Assembly: GCA_963779735.1 (NCBI GenBank)
Contig: CAVZZJ010000004.1
Coordinates: 434,001-498,000 of the forward strand
Origin: Bog-473 sp963779735
GTDB lineage: Bacteria > Actinomycetota > Acidimicrobiia > Acidimicrobiales > RAAP-2
DNA: 64,000 nucleotides
Reading direction: 5' to 3'
Shown one piece after another: positions 41,170-49,701 of the stretch. Under the pieces are notes generated by a model. The model did not search any database and had not been told where the DNA came from. It worked only from the letters and a program-made list of their open reading frames with translations. Within the stretch, counting starts at the first letter, position 1. The number at the start of each line of letters is the position of its first letter. The position numbers and the translations under genes are program-made.

Positions 41170-42858
41170 TAGCCCGGATGTTTCGTTAACCATCCGATCC
41201 TGAATCCAATCGGCCAGTAGGGCGGTCGGAACATGATGGAGTGTCGCGTTGCACTGTTGAGTTGACCAACGCCACCAGACGACTCCTTGTTGGCATCAAA
41301 AATGACCTGGTCGTCCGATTGAGGGACGTGAGGAAGCGCCGAGGCGGTGATGTTCTTGTCCTCGACAACGCCTCGTCTCAGGTGGTCAATGGCAACGAGC
41401 GAAGCTTGGCGAAAGCATCAGCCAGTGCGGCGGCCCAGGGCCATTCGCGCTGGAGAGCCAGCGTCGTCTTGCGTGAGGTGGTGCTGAGCCGCCCCGCCGT
41501 ATGCAAAAGGGAGTAGCGCAGTCGCTTGGGTTCGACCTTGGCCAGTTCGCCCTCGAGTACCAGGCCCTGGGTGAAGGCGATGAGGTCCTGGGCCAGGCAT
41601 ATCAGCTCGACCCAGCAGGCGTTGTTGGCGAAGTCGCCGAAGGGCAGGTTGCGCAGCCCGGTGTCTTTGGCGCAGCGGATGCGGTCCTCGATTCGGGCGT
41701 GGCCGCGGTGGCGGGCCTCGAGGTAGGCGATGTCGGCGTCGGTCGAGTTGGTGATGAAGACCTGGTGGCGCCAGCCGTTCGGGTCAAAGAGGTTGAACTG
41801 GGCCCCGTTGTGGGGCTCTTCTCGTCGGACGATGGCCCGGGTGCCCACGGGCCAAAGCGACAGATCGAGGTTCGTCAGCTCCGCCACCTCGGCCCCGTCG
41901 CGGATCTCACAGTCTGCGGTGATGGCCTCGGTCCACGCCGCCTTTGGAAGGGCCACTATGGCCAGGCGGACGGCCTTTCGCATCTCAAAGCCGATGGAGA
42001 ACTCGATGCCCCGCTCGACCAGGGCGTCGACGAATTGATGACTGGCACCGGCACTGTCGGTGCGGGCCAACATGGCGACCCCGTTGTCGGGGTCGAGACC
42101 CAACGGTGAAACGGGCAACTGGGCCAACGCGAGATCGAGCACCTCGACGTGGTCATCGGCGTTGTGCGGGGCGCGGTTGCCCGCCCGCAGCAAGAGGGCC
42201 AACGCCTCGTTGGTGGCATCGAGGAAGCAGGCCAACGGTGAGAAGCCATAGCCCCCCTTGTAGGTAGGCCCAGCTCCGGTCTTCTCCGAATGGGCCTCGA
42301 CCAAGGTGGCGTCGAAGTCGAGGATGAGCGGCCCGGTCTTGCGCACCGGGAACAGCCCGGCATCCCAGGCCCGCTGCCGCGCCTCACGCGGGCCGCTCGC
42401 ATGGCCCCGAGTCGCTCGGCGTCGACAGAATCGACCACCCGGCTGGCCGTGGGCGTCGACGCCACGGCGCCGAAGAGCGCCGGCTGATCGCGCAGGACCG
42501 AAAGGTCGGAGAGACAGTCGCCCCCGTCGGCCAAGGTGAGCGCCACGTCGAGCAGGACCCGGCCCGGATCGTGACGCCGACTCCGACGCACCGTCGGCGC
42601 CAACGCATCGCTGAGGGCGCTGGTCAGGCCCACGAAATCGGCCATCTCGGCCAGCAGTCGGGTGCCCGCATGGGCGGCGATGCCCTTGCCATCGGCGGTC
42701 ACTGACAACGACGGACGCGGGTTGGTACGCTTCACCTTGGAAGTGCCCTTCTCTCGGGGATATTTGTTGCTTCGCAACTTCAAGTTTCCCAGAGATGAAG
42801 GGCTTTTCCGCGTCTATCAGACCATGTTCACGCCGGCTTCATGAAACGTGCGGGTTAG
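41170..42858 (-). mobile_element. IS1380-family insertion sequence, about 1.69 kb
   Basis: The element is framed by imperfect inverted ends: TAGCCCGGATGTTTCGTTAA at about 41170 and TAACCCGCACGTTTCATGAA (read on the minus strand) ending at about 42857, roughly 15 of 20 matching. The transposase runs leftward between them. No clear target duplication is seen, so the exact ends are uncertain by a few bases. The right end sits only about 15 bases from the ATG of the next gene. Confidence 0.7.
41378..42783 (-). pseudogene. IS1380-family transposase with internal frameshift
   Basis: The N-terminal frame starts at ATG 42783 (MKLRSNKYPREKGTSKVKRT, then SRRHDPGRVLLDVALTLADGGDCLSDL) and runs until about 42370. 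Then the protein continues in the -1 frame with KTGPLILDFDATLVEAHSEKTGAGP and CELICLAQDL-type C-terminal sequence to 41378. Together these give the roughly 468 residues expected for IS1380, including the DFDAT acidic motif of the DDE core. One base seems lost around 42370-42400. The enzyme is probably inactive unless frameshifting occurs. Confidence 0.75.
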
Positions 42859-42872
42859 GTATCGTCGACGAG

Positions 42873-43145
42873 ATGTTTAACCCTGAAGACGTCGAGGATG
42901 TCCTCGCTGTCATTGGTTTGCATGAGGACGGTGACGAAGACTGCAACAATGCCCTCATCGACCACGAGACGGGCCTGGCCTCAAGCGTCGTGGATGAGAT
43001 ACTGGAATATCTCTGGAAGTCGGATCAGATCGAAGGAGTCATGATTGTCGGAGGTCGCAATCCCTCATTGGACGATCTGCGGCGAGTGCTGCCCGCAAGG
43101 GAACCGCTGTGGGGAGACGAGGGTCGGTACCACGCCCACCCGTAG
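42873..43145 (+). CDS. Hypothetical protein (90 aa) next to the IS end
   Basis: ATG 42873 begins MFNPEDVEDVLAVIGLHEDG; later parts read LASSVVDEILEYLWKSDQIE and VMIVGGRNPSLDDLRRVLPA. The composition is normal for a soluble helical protein. The IS1380 end lies about 15 bases upstream, so the native promoter and ribosome site have probably been displaced. An in-frame extension upstream runs into the IS and is not native. No homology is recognised. Confidence 0.55.
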   Translation: MFNPEDVEDVLAVIGLHEDGDEDCNNALIDHETGLASSVVDEILEYLWKSDQIEGVMIVGGRNPSLDDLRRVLPAREPLWGDEGRYHAHP

Positions 43146-43488
43146 CGATTGCGGGCGTCAGTTTCGAGGATCCGGTCAGTAGCAGAGAAATGACTGGGAG
43201 CGCTGAGGCGCACCCCGACCCCGCTGCGTTATGAGGAAGGCATGCCGTTGGCTGTTTCCCTATTGCACGGTTCCCGCTTTCGAGGATCAAAGTTATTCGT
43301 CAGGCTGGACAACAGGTTCCACAAGCAGACACAGTGACGCCACCCCTCACGGCGTTCCGGGCTGAGTCAACTTATAAACCAAACGTACTCTTGTGGTAAC
43401 TCTCATATTTGACCCGCTCCGTGCCGACGACATTGCGCACGGACCCGGAGAACTGGGACTCCGGTAGCAAAACGTTTACGCTGATGGA
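43146..43488. other. Non-coding gap before the pentapeptide-repeat gene
   Basis: No gene is supported. TTTCGAGGATC occurs twice (about 43163 and 43277), and the mobile-element fragment TATTTGACCC lies at 43406-43415. Confidence 0.35.
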
Positions 43489-44157
43489 ATGGTTCGGCGC
43501 AGCCTTCCTCAAGGTCCCCGGATTCCGCCGGAGCTACCAGCATCTTTCAAGATCGTTCCCACCGACGACTTGGAACTCTTTCAGCTAACGGTCAAGGGCG
43601 ATTTCTCAGATCTGCGCTGTCGGGAAATGACAGTCCAGGAAGCGCACGTCCTTCACGCCTCCTTTCTCGGAGCAGACCTCCGTCGACTACGGCTCGTTGA
43701 CGTCTTGGTCGAGGGAGCAAACTTTTCAGGAGCGGATATGGAAGAGGCGTCGTTTTCACGAGTCGAGTTCGTTGATTGTCGAATGTCTGGAGCGCTGATC
43801 CCGCAGGCCACGCTGCAGGATGTCACCTTTACCGAGTGCAAGCTGGATGGTGCCAACTTCCGAATGAGCGAAGGGGAGCGAATCCTCTTCGATCATGCGA
43901 ACTTACACGGTGCCGAGTTCTCCGCTGGTCGCTTCACGTCGGCGTGCTTCTTTGATTGTGATCTCAGCGGGGCCGAGTTCTCCCAGGCAGTAGTGCCTGG
44001 TGCTCGATTTCACGGCTCGAAACTTGCCGACATCAAGGGAGGCGAATATTTGAGGGACATCGTGATAGATAGTTCTCAGGTGCTGCCTTTGGCCCTTCGT
44101 GTCTTCTCTGCCTTAGGCATACAGGTTGACGACGAACGGACTGTTCCTGATCCCTGA
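43489..44157 (+). CDS. Pentapeptide-repeat protein
   Basis: The protein has 222 aa. From about residue 45 to 190 it shows A(D/N)LxX-type five-residue periodicity: ASFLGADLRRLRLVDV, GANFSGADMEEASFSRVEF, KLDGANFRMSEG, NLHGAEFSAGRF and DLSGAEFSQAVVPGARF. This forms a right-handed square beta-helix, sometimes a DNA mimic that protects gyrase. The last 30 residues are not repetitive. ATG 43489 is used. It is not in an evident operon. Its place in a mobile island fits a resistance or stress role, but that is inference. Confidence 0.8.
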   Translation: MVRRSLPQGPRIPPELPASFKIVPTDDLELFQLTVKGDFSDLRCREMTVQEAHVLHASFLGADLRRLRLVDVLVEGANFSGADMEEASFSRVEFVDCRMSGALIPQATLQDVTFTECKLDGANFRMSEGERILFDHANLHGAEFSAGRFTSACFFDCDLSGAEFSQAVVPGARFHGSKLADIKGGEYLRDIVIDSSQVLPLALRVFSALGIQVDDERTVPDP

Positions 44158-44235
44158 AGGGAACTGCGCTGTAGTCAATCTCGTGACTACGCCCACCATC
44201 CCGGCGGACGGGGCACTCTTTCCAGGTGTGGTAGT

Positions 44236-44595
44236 TCAACTGCAATCGGCAAAAACCGAAGCATGAGCAACCCCACCGGATTGCAACGTCACATGCACAG
44301 GAACGACACCGGACTGGTTCGTTGTCACCCTGTATTGTCCAGCCGGCAGAGAAAACTTGAAGTTGAAGGAGCCGAGTTTGGTCTGTTTGACCACGATACG
44401 ACCACCTCGGTAGACGATGACCTGCACGGGATGAGAAGGTGCACCGGGCTCGCCCGAACATTCTCCCGCCACTCCCAACAGCGCGCCGAGATGAGGGCTT
44501 GCAGTCTTGGGCGACGTCGTCGAGCCTTCGCATCCTGCGACGGCAAATGCACCGGCGACACAAAGAGCTGCTGCCGACTTCCTCACCCTGGCCAT
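44236..44595 (-). CDS. Putative lipoprotein (119 aa)
   Basis: ATG 44595 starts MARVRKSAAALCVAGAFAVAGC, a textbook lipoprotein signal with lipobox VAGC and processing at C22. The mature domain reads HPVQVIVYRGGRIVVKQTKL, then GSFNFKFSLPAGQYRVTTNQ and HVTLQSGGVAHASVFADC, a small beta-sandwich resembling carboxypeptidase-regulatory-like domains. Two mature cysteines may form a disulfide. Its upstream region ends in the group II intron insertion point. Confidence 0.65.
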   Translation of the reverse strand: MARVRKSAAALCVAGAFAVAGCEGSTTSPKTASPHLGALLGVAGECSGEPGAPSHPVQVIVYRGGRIVVKQTKLGSFNFKFSLPAGQYRVTTNQSGVVPVHVTLQSGGVAHASVFADCS

Positions 44596-44653
44596 TCTTC
44601 CCTTTTCCGGCGTCGTCTCTATTTATGACGAGTCGTCCCGCCTGTTGGTTCGA

Positions 44654-44681
44654 CCGCCCCGAAAGTGCCTGCTGTGGGCGG
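44654..44681 (+). repeat. Stem-loop immediately upstream of the intron insertion point
   Basis: CCGCCC (44654-44659) pairs with GGGCGG (44676-44681) across a 16-base loop, ending 14 bases before the proposed intron 5' end. Group II introns of bacterial class C insert downstream of such stem-loops, but class assignment is not made here. Confidence 0.4.
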
Positions 44682-45251
44682 GGTTACACGGGTGAGTGTG
44701 TCCTGAAAGGGGAGTGGTGACGATGTAGAAGATCGCCAGCACGAACCGTGCTGTGCCAGTGATGGAGGTAGGTCCTCCGGATTCGCCGTGCAGGCGGAGA
44801 TTCCAAACTGCCGCAGTGTCATGCCGGTCAAGAGCCGGGGTGGGAAGCGACTGTGGAAAAGGCCCGCTACCAGCGGGTCAGGTAAGCGACGAGAAGACGA
44901 ACATGTGTGAACCACTGCTGACGCATCGTAAATAATGAGCGATGACATCGAAACCAGGGCTGTCACCTGCCCCTGGGATTATGGCGCGCCTACAGGCGTG
45001 CCTTCAGCTGGGGAGCTGCCTGCATGTGGCCCCAGCGGTGTCCGGTGTAAAGGTGGCGTGAGCTCGTCGCAGGCGCTGGCATGGAACAGGAGAACCTGTC
45101 GTCTCGATACGAACGGCCAGTTTCAACGGACGAGGTTTTGTCCGGTTTTCCGTTCAGAGGGAGAACCCCAAGTGTCAAACACCATAAGGGGCAGAGTACC
45201 GATGCGAGACACAGGGGCGGACCGACTCGTAGTAGCGATGAAGGCCCTGTA

Positions 45252-46592
45252 ATGGGGCTGGAGCCAAGGGGTCGGGCAGGTCAAGATCAACCGGTGGTCA
45301 ACCCTTCGGGGGAGGAACCGACGGAGAGATCACAGCTGAAAGTGAAGCCGTTTGCAATCAACAAGCGCCTCATTTATGGGGCGTGGGAGAAGGTCCAGGC
45401 AAACAGAGGTGCGCCGGGAGTGGACGCCGTCTCCATCACCGAGTTCAAGGACGACGAGGTCAACAACCTCTACCGGCTCTGGAATCGGATGTCTTCGGGG
45501 AGCTACTTCCCCGGAGCGGTGCGCGGCGTGGAGATACCGAAGGATCATGGAGCGGGGGTCAGGCTTCTCGGAGTGCCCAATACGGCAGACCGAATCGCCC
45601 AAACCGCAGCAGCGATGCTGCTGGAACAGGCTCTCGAGCCGATCTTCCACCAAGACAGCTATGGCTATCGTCCTGGGCGATCCGCCCACGACGCACTGGC
45701 CGTGGCTCGAAAGCGCTGCTGGAGACAGAACTGGGTGCTCGACGTCGACGTCCGGGCCTTCTTCGACAGCGTTCCCCATGATCTGATGATGAAAGCGGTT
45801 GCTCACCACACCGACGAGGCATGGGTTCTGCTCTACATCTCTCGGTGGCTTACCGCCCCCATGAAGATGCCGGACGGAACCATCGTCGCCCGAGAGAAGG
45901 GAACCCCGCAAGGCTCCCCAATCTCGCCGCTGCTCGCCAACCTCTTCATGCACTATGCGTTCGATAGGTGGATGGACCGGACATATCCGAGATGTCCGTT
46001 CGAGCGCTATGCGGATGACGTGGTGATCCACTGCGACACCGAGGTCCAAGCCCGGAAACTCTGGGCCGATCTCGCCGAGAGGCTCGGGTCTTTGGGACTT
46101 GAGCTTCATCCCGAGAAGACGAAGATCGTGTACTGCAAAGACGCGTCACGCCGAAAGGACTTCGAGCACACCAGCTTCGACTTCCTCGGCTATACCTTCC
46201 GGGCACGTCGGGCCAAAGGCCGGCGAGGGTTCTTCTGGAACTTCTTACCGGCCATGAGTGTCAAGGCGAAGAAGGCGATCGGCAAGACAATCAGGGACTG
46301 GCACCTCAGGCGTCGCACGAGTAACGACCTGTCCGACCTCGCCCGTGGCATAAACGCCCAGGTGCGGGGATGGATCAACTATTACGGAGCCTTCTATCGC
46401 TCCGAGTTGAATTCCGTCGCATTACGCATCGACCAACACCTGGTCCGTTGGGCAATGCGGAAGTTCAAACGACTGCGAGAACATCCGAAACGCGCATGGG
46501 CTTGGTGGCACGCTGCTCGTCAGCGCTCTCCCCGGCTCTTCGCCCATTGGAATCTCTCGCCCACTTCCAGCCGACCCGCAAGAGCCGGATGA
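45252..46592 (+). CDS. ltrA: Group II intron reverse transcriptase/maturase
   Basis: The protein has about 446 aa from ATG 45252 (MGLEPRGRAGQDQPVVNP); the longer open frame covers intron RNA. The reverse-transcriptase domain has GAPGVDAVS, YRLWNRMSSGSYFPG, DSYGYRPGRSAHDAL, the FFDSVPHD block, GTPQGSPISPLLANL and the catalytic FERYADDVV. A maturase X domain follows (IRDWHLRRRTSNDLSDLARGI-like region, GWINYYGAFY). No C-terminal HNH endonuclease is present, so second-strand cleavage is absent. It splices its own intron and drives retrohoming. The stop lies inside domain V. Confidence 0.9.
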   Translation: MGLEPRGRAGQDQPVVNPSGEEPTERSQLKVKPFAINKRLIYGAWEKVQANRGAPGVDAVSITEFKDDEVNNLYRLWNRMSSGSYFPGAVRGVEIPKDHGAGVRLLGVPNTADRIAQTAAAMLLEQALEPIFHQDSYGYRPGRSAHDALAVARKRCWRQNWVLDVDVRAFFDSVPHDLMMKAVAHHTDEAWVLLYISRWLTAPMKMPDGTIVAREKGTPQGSPISPLLANLFMHYAFDRWMDRTYPRCPFERYADDVVIHCDTEVQARKLWADLAERLGSLGLELHPEKTKIVYCKDASRRKDFEHTSFDFLGYTFRARRAKGRRGFFWNFLPAMSVKAKKAIGKTIRDWHLRRRTSNDLSDLARGINAQVRGWINYYGAFYRSELNSVALRIDQHLVRWAMRKFKRLREHPKRAWAWWHAARQRSPRLFAHWNLSPTSSRPARAG

Positions 46593-46655
46593 GCTGAGAG
46601 GTTCACGTCCGGTTCCGTGAGAGCCGGGGGGTGAGATTCCCCCCGGCTACTCGAC
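46582..46655 (+). ncRNA. Group II intron domains V and VI
   Basis: Domain V spans 46582-46615: GAGCCGGA pairs with TCCGGTTC, with an upper stem TGAGC/GTTCA and a 2-base bulge. Domain VI follows: GAG plus AGCCGGGGGG pairs with CCCCCCGGCT, a bulged A at 46649, and CTC. The 3' end six bases after the bulged A gives the usual AY ending. Confidence 0.8.
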
Positions 46656-46718
46656 TGGCCAATCGAAAACGTTCGGTTTTCGGAAGCAAGACGTTCGACC
46701 GCAGCCCTGAACAAGGTA

Positions 46719-46733
46719 GTGACGTTCGGCCTT
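46719..46733 (+). promoter_or_regulatory. Weak DosR-type box
   Basis: GTGACGTTCGGCCTT matches the 38207 site at 12 of 15 positions but has substitutions in the GGG and CCC anchors. It lies 49 bases before the ATG of the small membrane protein at 46782. Confidence 0.3.
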
Positions 46734-46781
46734 ACTGATTGGACGCTGGCGTGCCTATCCTGCCAGGAAGGAGGTGTAGCC

Positions 46782-46997
46782 ATGAGGGATTTCGTAAGGG
46801 TGGCAGCAGCAGGGCCGATGTTCTTCGTCAGTGCCTGGCTATTGATGATCTTCGCAGGCATCGTCTCCACGGATGTCGGTATCCACCCGTTTGGCTACGT
46901 CACCTCAATGGTGGCCACCATCGGCCTGTGGTTGACACTTGCACCGGCCATTGGTTCAGTCGCCCGAGTCTCCGGATCCAAGCGGAAGGTCCACTGA
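46782..46997 (+). CDS. Small two-helix membrane protein (71 aa)
   Basis: ATG 46782 follows GGAAGGAGGTG. MRDFVRVAAAGPMFFVSAWLLMIFAGIVS is the first membrane segment and YVTSMVATIGLWLTLAPAIG the second, with a short basic tail. No family is recognised. Hypothetical small membrane proteins of this kind occur in stress regulons. A weak DosR-type site lies upstream. Confidence 0.6.
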   Translation: MRDFVRVAAAGPMFFVSAWLLMIFAGIVSTDVGIHPFGYVTSMVATIGLWLTLAPAIGSVARVSGSKRKVH

Positions 46998-47494
46998 CGA
47001 CTACAAGCGACGATGGCGGCATGAGGAAGATCGCCAGTTGACCCGCCCAGCCCGCCGCCCTAGCTCGCGTAGTCTGTCCCGAAGGGATGAACCGAAGCTG
47101 CTTGTAGCGTGGCTCAACCATCGCTCAAAGGTCGCTGGTTATCGCATCTTCTGCGGCCCCACATCACCGGGATGAACTCTTCGTCCGCTCTGACAGCAAG
47201 GCCCACACGCTCCAGCCCACTAGGGCCGAAGGTCACCAGGTGGGCACGAGCGAACGGACGCACCGGACGCACCTGGCACGAGCCGAACTGAACATTGCCA
47301 ACATTGGCACTTCGGGCACGAGCAGGGCTGTGCAGCGAGTGCAACCGGTGGCAGTCAGTTGGGCGTTATCCAGGTGCTATGTCGTTGAACAGGAATACTA
47401 AAAATACGGTCGCAGAAGGCGGGGATCTACACCGCGGCGCCGCCCCTCAGATAGTCCCCCCGGCGCCCGACCGTCGGGGGGGCGGACCTTGCGA
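46998..47494. other. Non-coding gap, right flank of the island
   Basis: No gene is supported. An inverted repeat CCAGGTG (47236-47242) and CACCTGG (47270-47276) is present. Composition shifts back to the high-GC style of region 5 near 47.4 kb. Confidence 0.35.
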
Positions 47495-47512
47495 TATATT
47501 GACGTCGACATC
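47495..47512. promoter_or_regulatory. Imperfect palindrome related to the TetR operator at 23976
   Basis: TATATTGACGTCGACATC matches the perfect palindrome GATATCGACGTCGATATC at 15 of 18 positions and is 118 bases before the start of the substrate-binding protein. It suggests that a TetR relative controls this unit too. Confidence 0.45.
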
Positions 47513-47629
47513 GGATATGCCGGCGGGTACGCTGCGGATGATGCGCCTGGCCCGTGGGCGTTACGGCTCACGGGGCGGGTGACGGCAGGTCAGCGACCTG
47601 GAGTACGGATACTAGGGGGAGGACGTACG

Positions 47630-48853
47630 TTGAGGAAGCATCGGAAACTGTCGTGGGTCACCGTGGCCGCCGCAACGCTGGCGGCCGGATGCGTAGTTTC
47701 GGCGGGTACGGCCGGGGCCTCCTCGGGGGGCGCCAAGGAAACCCTGACCATCGGAGTGCTCACCGACGAGAGCGGCCTCGGGGCGTCGGGCAATCAGACC
47801 ACGCCGCTCGGGGTCAAGGCAGGCATCCTGCTCGCCGCCAAGGACGGCTACGACATCAAGTACGTGGTGGGCGATACGACCACCTCGCCGACCGGGGCCC
47901 TCACGGCCGCCCAGAAGCTCGTCGAGGAGGACCACGTCTCGGCCGTCATCGGCAACTCCGCGGTGTTCTTCGGTGCGGCCCCCTACCTGACGGCCAACCA
48001 CATACCGGTGATCGGCGTAGCCGAGGACGGGGGTGAATGGACCACAGCCAAGAACATGTACTCCGTCTTCGGCTTCTTGAACCCGGCCGATGTCTCGAGC
48101 ACGGCCGGGTTGTTGTACAAGCTGTTGGGAGCGCACATCATGGGCACGCTGGGCTACGGCATCTCGCCGAGCTCGGCCGACTCGGCCAAGGGGACGGCCG
48201 TCTCCGCCCAGGCCGCCGGGCTCAAGGTCGGCTACCTCAACGCCGACTTCCCCTTCGGGGGCACCAACGTGGCGCCCGAGGCCCTGGCCATGAAGACCGC
48301 CGGCGTCGACGGCCTCTACGGTTCGGTGGACCCCAACACCAACTTCGCCCTCATCACCGCTCTTCGCCAGGACGGCGACCACCTGAAGGTGGCCGTCCTG
48401 CCCGACGGCTACGGCGGCGACCTGACCCAGGCCGGACCGGGCGCGCTGGCGAGCGGTCAGGGGGTCTACTTCGAGCTCTCCTACGAGCCGGTGGAGATGC
48501 ACACGGCCGCCACGGAACAGTTCGCGAGCTACCTGAAGAAGGCCGGCGTCTCCGGCCTGCCGACGTACGCCGAGTACAACGGCTACATCTCCGTGGCAGC
48601 GCTGGTCGACGCGCTCAAGACGGCGGGGACGAACCCCACCCCCCAGAAGCTGATCAGTAGTTTGGCGGGCGTCAAGAACTTCAACGCCGCCGGGTTGCTG
48701 GGGAGCCACAGCTTCGATCTCAACGATCGTGCCGGCACGGCGGTAGGGATCGGCGCCTGCGAGTACGTCACAAAGCTCTCCGGCACCAACTTCGAGCTGG
48801 TGAAGGGCGCAGACCCCATCTGCGGGAAGCAGATTGCCGGCAAGAAGGTCTGA
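47630..48853 (+). CDS. ABC transporter substrate-binding protein, branched-chain amino-acid type (Peripla_BP_6)
   Basis: The protein has 407 aa from TTG 47630, which follows GGGGAGGA at 8 bases. The signal is MRKHRKLSWVTVAAATLAAG, with C21 a possible lipid site or cleavage later at TAGA. The mature part is a LivK-like two-lobe receptor: LTIGVLTDESGLGASGNQTT, GALTAAQKLVEEDHVSAVIG, NHIPVIGVAEDGGEW and FNAAGLLGSHSFDLNDRAG. Such receptors capture amino acids, aromatic acids or acyl compounds for import. No permease or ATPase genes follow in this window, so it is an orphan receptor here. Confidence 0.8.
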   Translation: MRKHRKLSWVTVAAATLAAGCVVSAGTAGASSGGAKETLTIGVLTDESGLGASGNQTTPLGVKAGILLAAKDGYDIKYVVGDTTTSPTGALTAAQKLVEEDHVSAVIGNSAVFFGAAPYLTANHIPVIGVAEDGGEWTTAKNMYSVFGFLNPADVSSTAGLLYKLLGAHIMGTLGYGISPSSADSAKGTAVSAQAAGLKVGYLNADFPFGGTNVAPEALAMKTAGVDGLYGSVDPNTNFALITALRQDGDHLKVAVLPDGYGGDLTQAGPGALASGQGVYFELSYEPVEMHTAATEQFASYLKKAGVSGLPTYAEYNGYISVAALVDALKTAGTNPTPQKLISSLAGVKNFNAAGLLGSHSFDLNDRAGTAVGIGACEYVTKLSGTNFELVKGADPICGKQIAGKKV

Positions 48854-48870
48854 GAGTCGCGCCGGAGGCC

Positions 48871-49632
48871 CTAGGCGACGGTGAAGCCCCCGTCGACGAC
48901 GATCGTCTGGCCGGTGACGTATCCGGCTGCGTCACTGGCCAACCACACCACCGTCGCGGCCAGCTCTTGGGGGCTGCCCTTTCTGGTGAGGAGGACGCGG
49001 GGCGTCATCGCGTCGAGGTAGCCCGGCGGGTACTGCTCGGTCATCTCCGTGGTGAAGAAGCCGGGGGCAACGGCGTTGACGCGTATTCCCCGACGTGCAC
49101 CCCACTGCTGGGCCAGGTCGCGGGTCAGGCCGAGCAGCCCCGCCTTGCTGGCGCTGTAGGCCGCCTGGGGGAGCCCCGCCGTCGTGAGGGCGAGCACGCT
49201 CGAGACGTTGATGATCGAGCTGCCGGGCGCCATGACCCGGCCACAGGCCTGGGCGAGCCAGTACGAGCCGTTGAGGTTGACGTCGATGACCCGGCGAAAC
49301 TGCTCGGGTGTCTCGCGCAGGGCGGGATGGGCCGTTCCGATTCCCGCGTTGTTGACCAGGACGTCGATCTGACCGTACTCCCCCATGACGCGGTCGACGA
49401 GACCCTGGCACTGTGCGGGGTCGACGATGTCCGTCTGGTAGGTCCCGACCCGATACCCCTCGGACTCGAGTTCGGATGCGACATCGGCGAGGCGATCCAT
49501 TCGTCGTGCCGCCAAGGCCACGATCCCCCCAGCTTCCGCGCAGGCCCGGGCGAACGCCACCCCGAGGCCGGACGAGCCGCCGCTCACGACGACCACCCGG
49601 TCCTCGAGTCGAAACATGTCAAGAATGGTCAC
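48871..49632 (-). CDS. SDR family oxidoreductase
   Basis: The protein has 253 aa from GTG 49632, preceded by GAAAGGAAA. SGGSSGLGVAFARA binds the nucleotide, NNAGIGTAH is the structural motif, and VSSVLAL plus AAYSASKAGLLGL carry Ser, Tyr and Lys. GQTIVVDGGFTVA closes it. All catalytic positions are intact. It is divergent from the acyl-CoA dehydrogenase at 49702 across a 69-base gap, and convergent with the binding-protein gene with 17 bases between. Probable 3-hydroxyacyl or alcohol dehydrogenase. Confidence 0.85.
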   Translation of the reverse strand: MTILDMFRLEDRVVVVSGGSSGLGVAFARACAEAGGIVALAARRMDRLADVASELESEGYRVGTYQTDIVDPAQCQGLVDRVMGEYGQIDVLVNNAGIGTAHPALRETPEQFRRVIDVNLNGSYWLAQACGRVMAPGSSIINVSSVLALTTAGLPQAAYSASKAGLLGLTRDLAQQWGARRGIRVNAVAPGFFTTEMTEQYPPGYLDAMTPRVLLTRKGSPQELAATVVWLASDAAGYVTGQTIVVDGGFTVA

Positions 49633-49701
49633 TACGTTTCCTTTCGCTTCATGGAGTCGAGGAGCCGGTGAGCGTTACTTTTAGCCGGAAAGAGAGGAAC
49701 C

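Larger units (their letters stand above)
44696..46655 (+). mobile_element. Group II intron, about 1.96 kb
   Basis: The 5' end is placed at GTGTG (44696), matching the GUGYG consensus. The preceding exon bases GGGTGA (44690-44695) can pair with TCACCT at 44963-44968 as IBS1/EBS1, about 270 bases into domain I. Domain V is seen at 46582-46615 and domain VI after it, with bulged branch-point A46649 and a 3' end AC at 46655. A maturase is encoded at 45252-46592. The intron lies in the gap upstream of the lipoprotein gene. Confidence 0.7.

Noticed and set aside
41241..41516. Plus-strand ORF of 91 codons
   Set aside because: It lies within the IS1380 element, opposite the transposase end, with no family match.
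42795..42872. N-terminal extension of the 90-aa gene into the IS
   Set aside because: The extension is IS end sequence; ATG 42873 is the first native codon.
45081..45251. N-terminal extension of the maturase frame
   Set aside because: This is intron domain RNA upstream of the reverse transcriptase; the conserved protein starts around ATG 45252.
47109..47344. Short opposing ORFs in the 46998-47494 gap
   Set aside because: Both are low-complexity and mutually antisense with no ribosome site.
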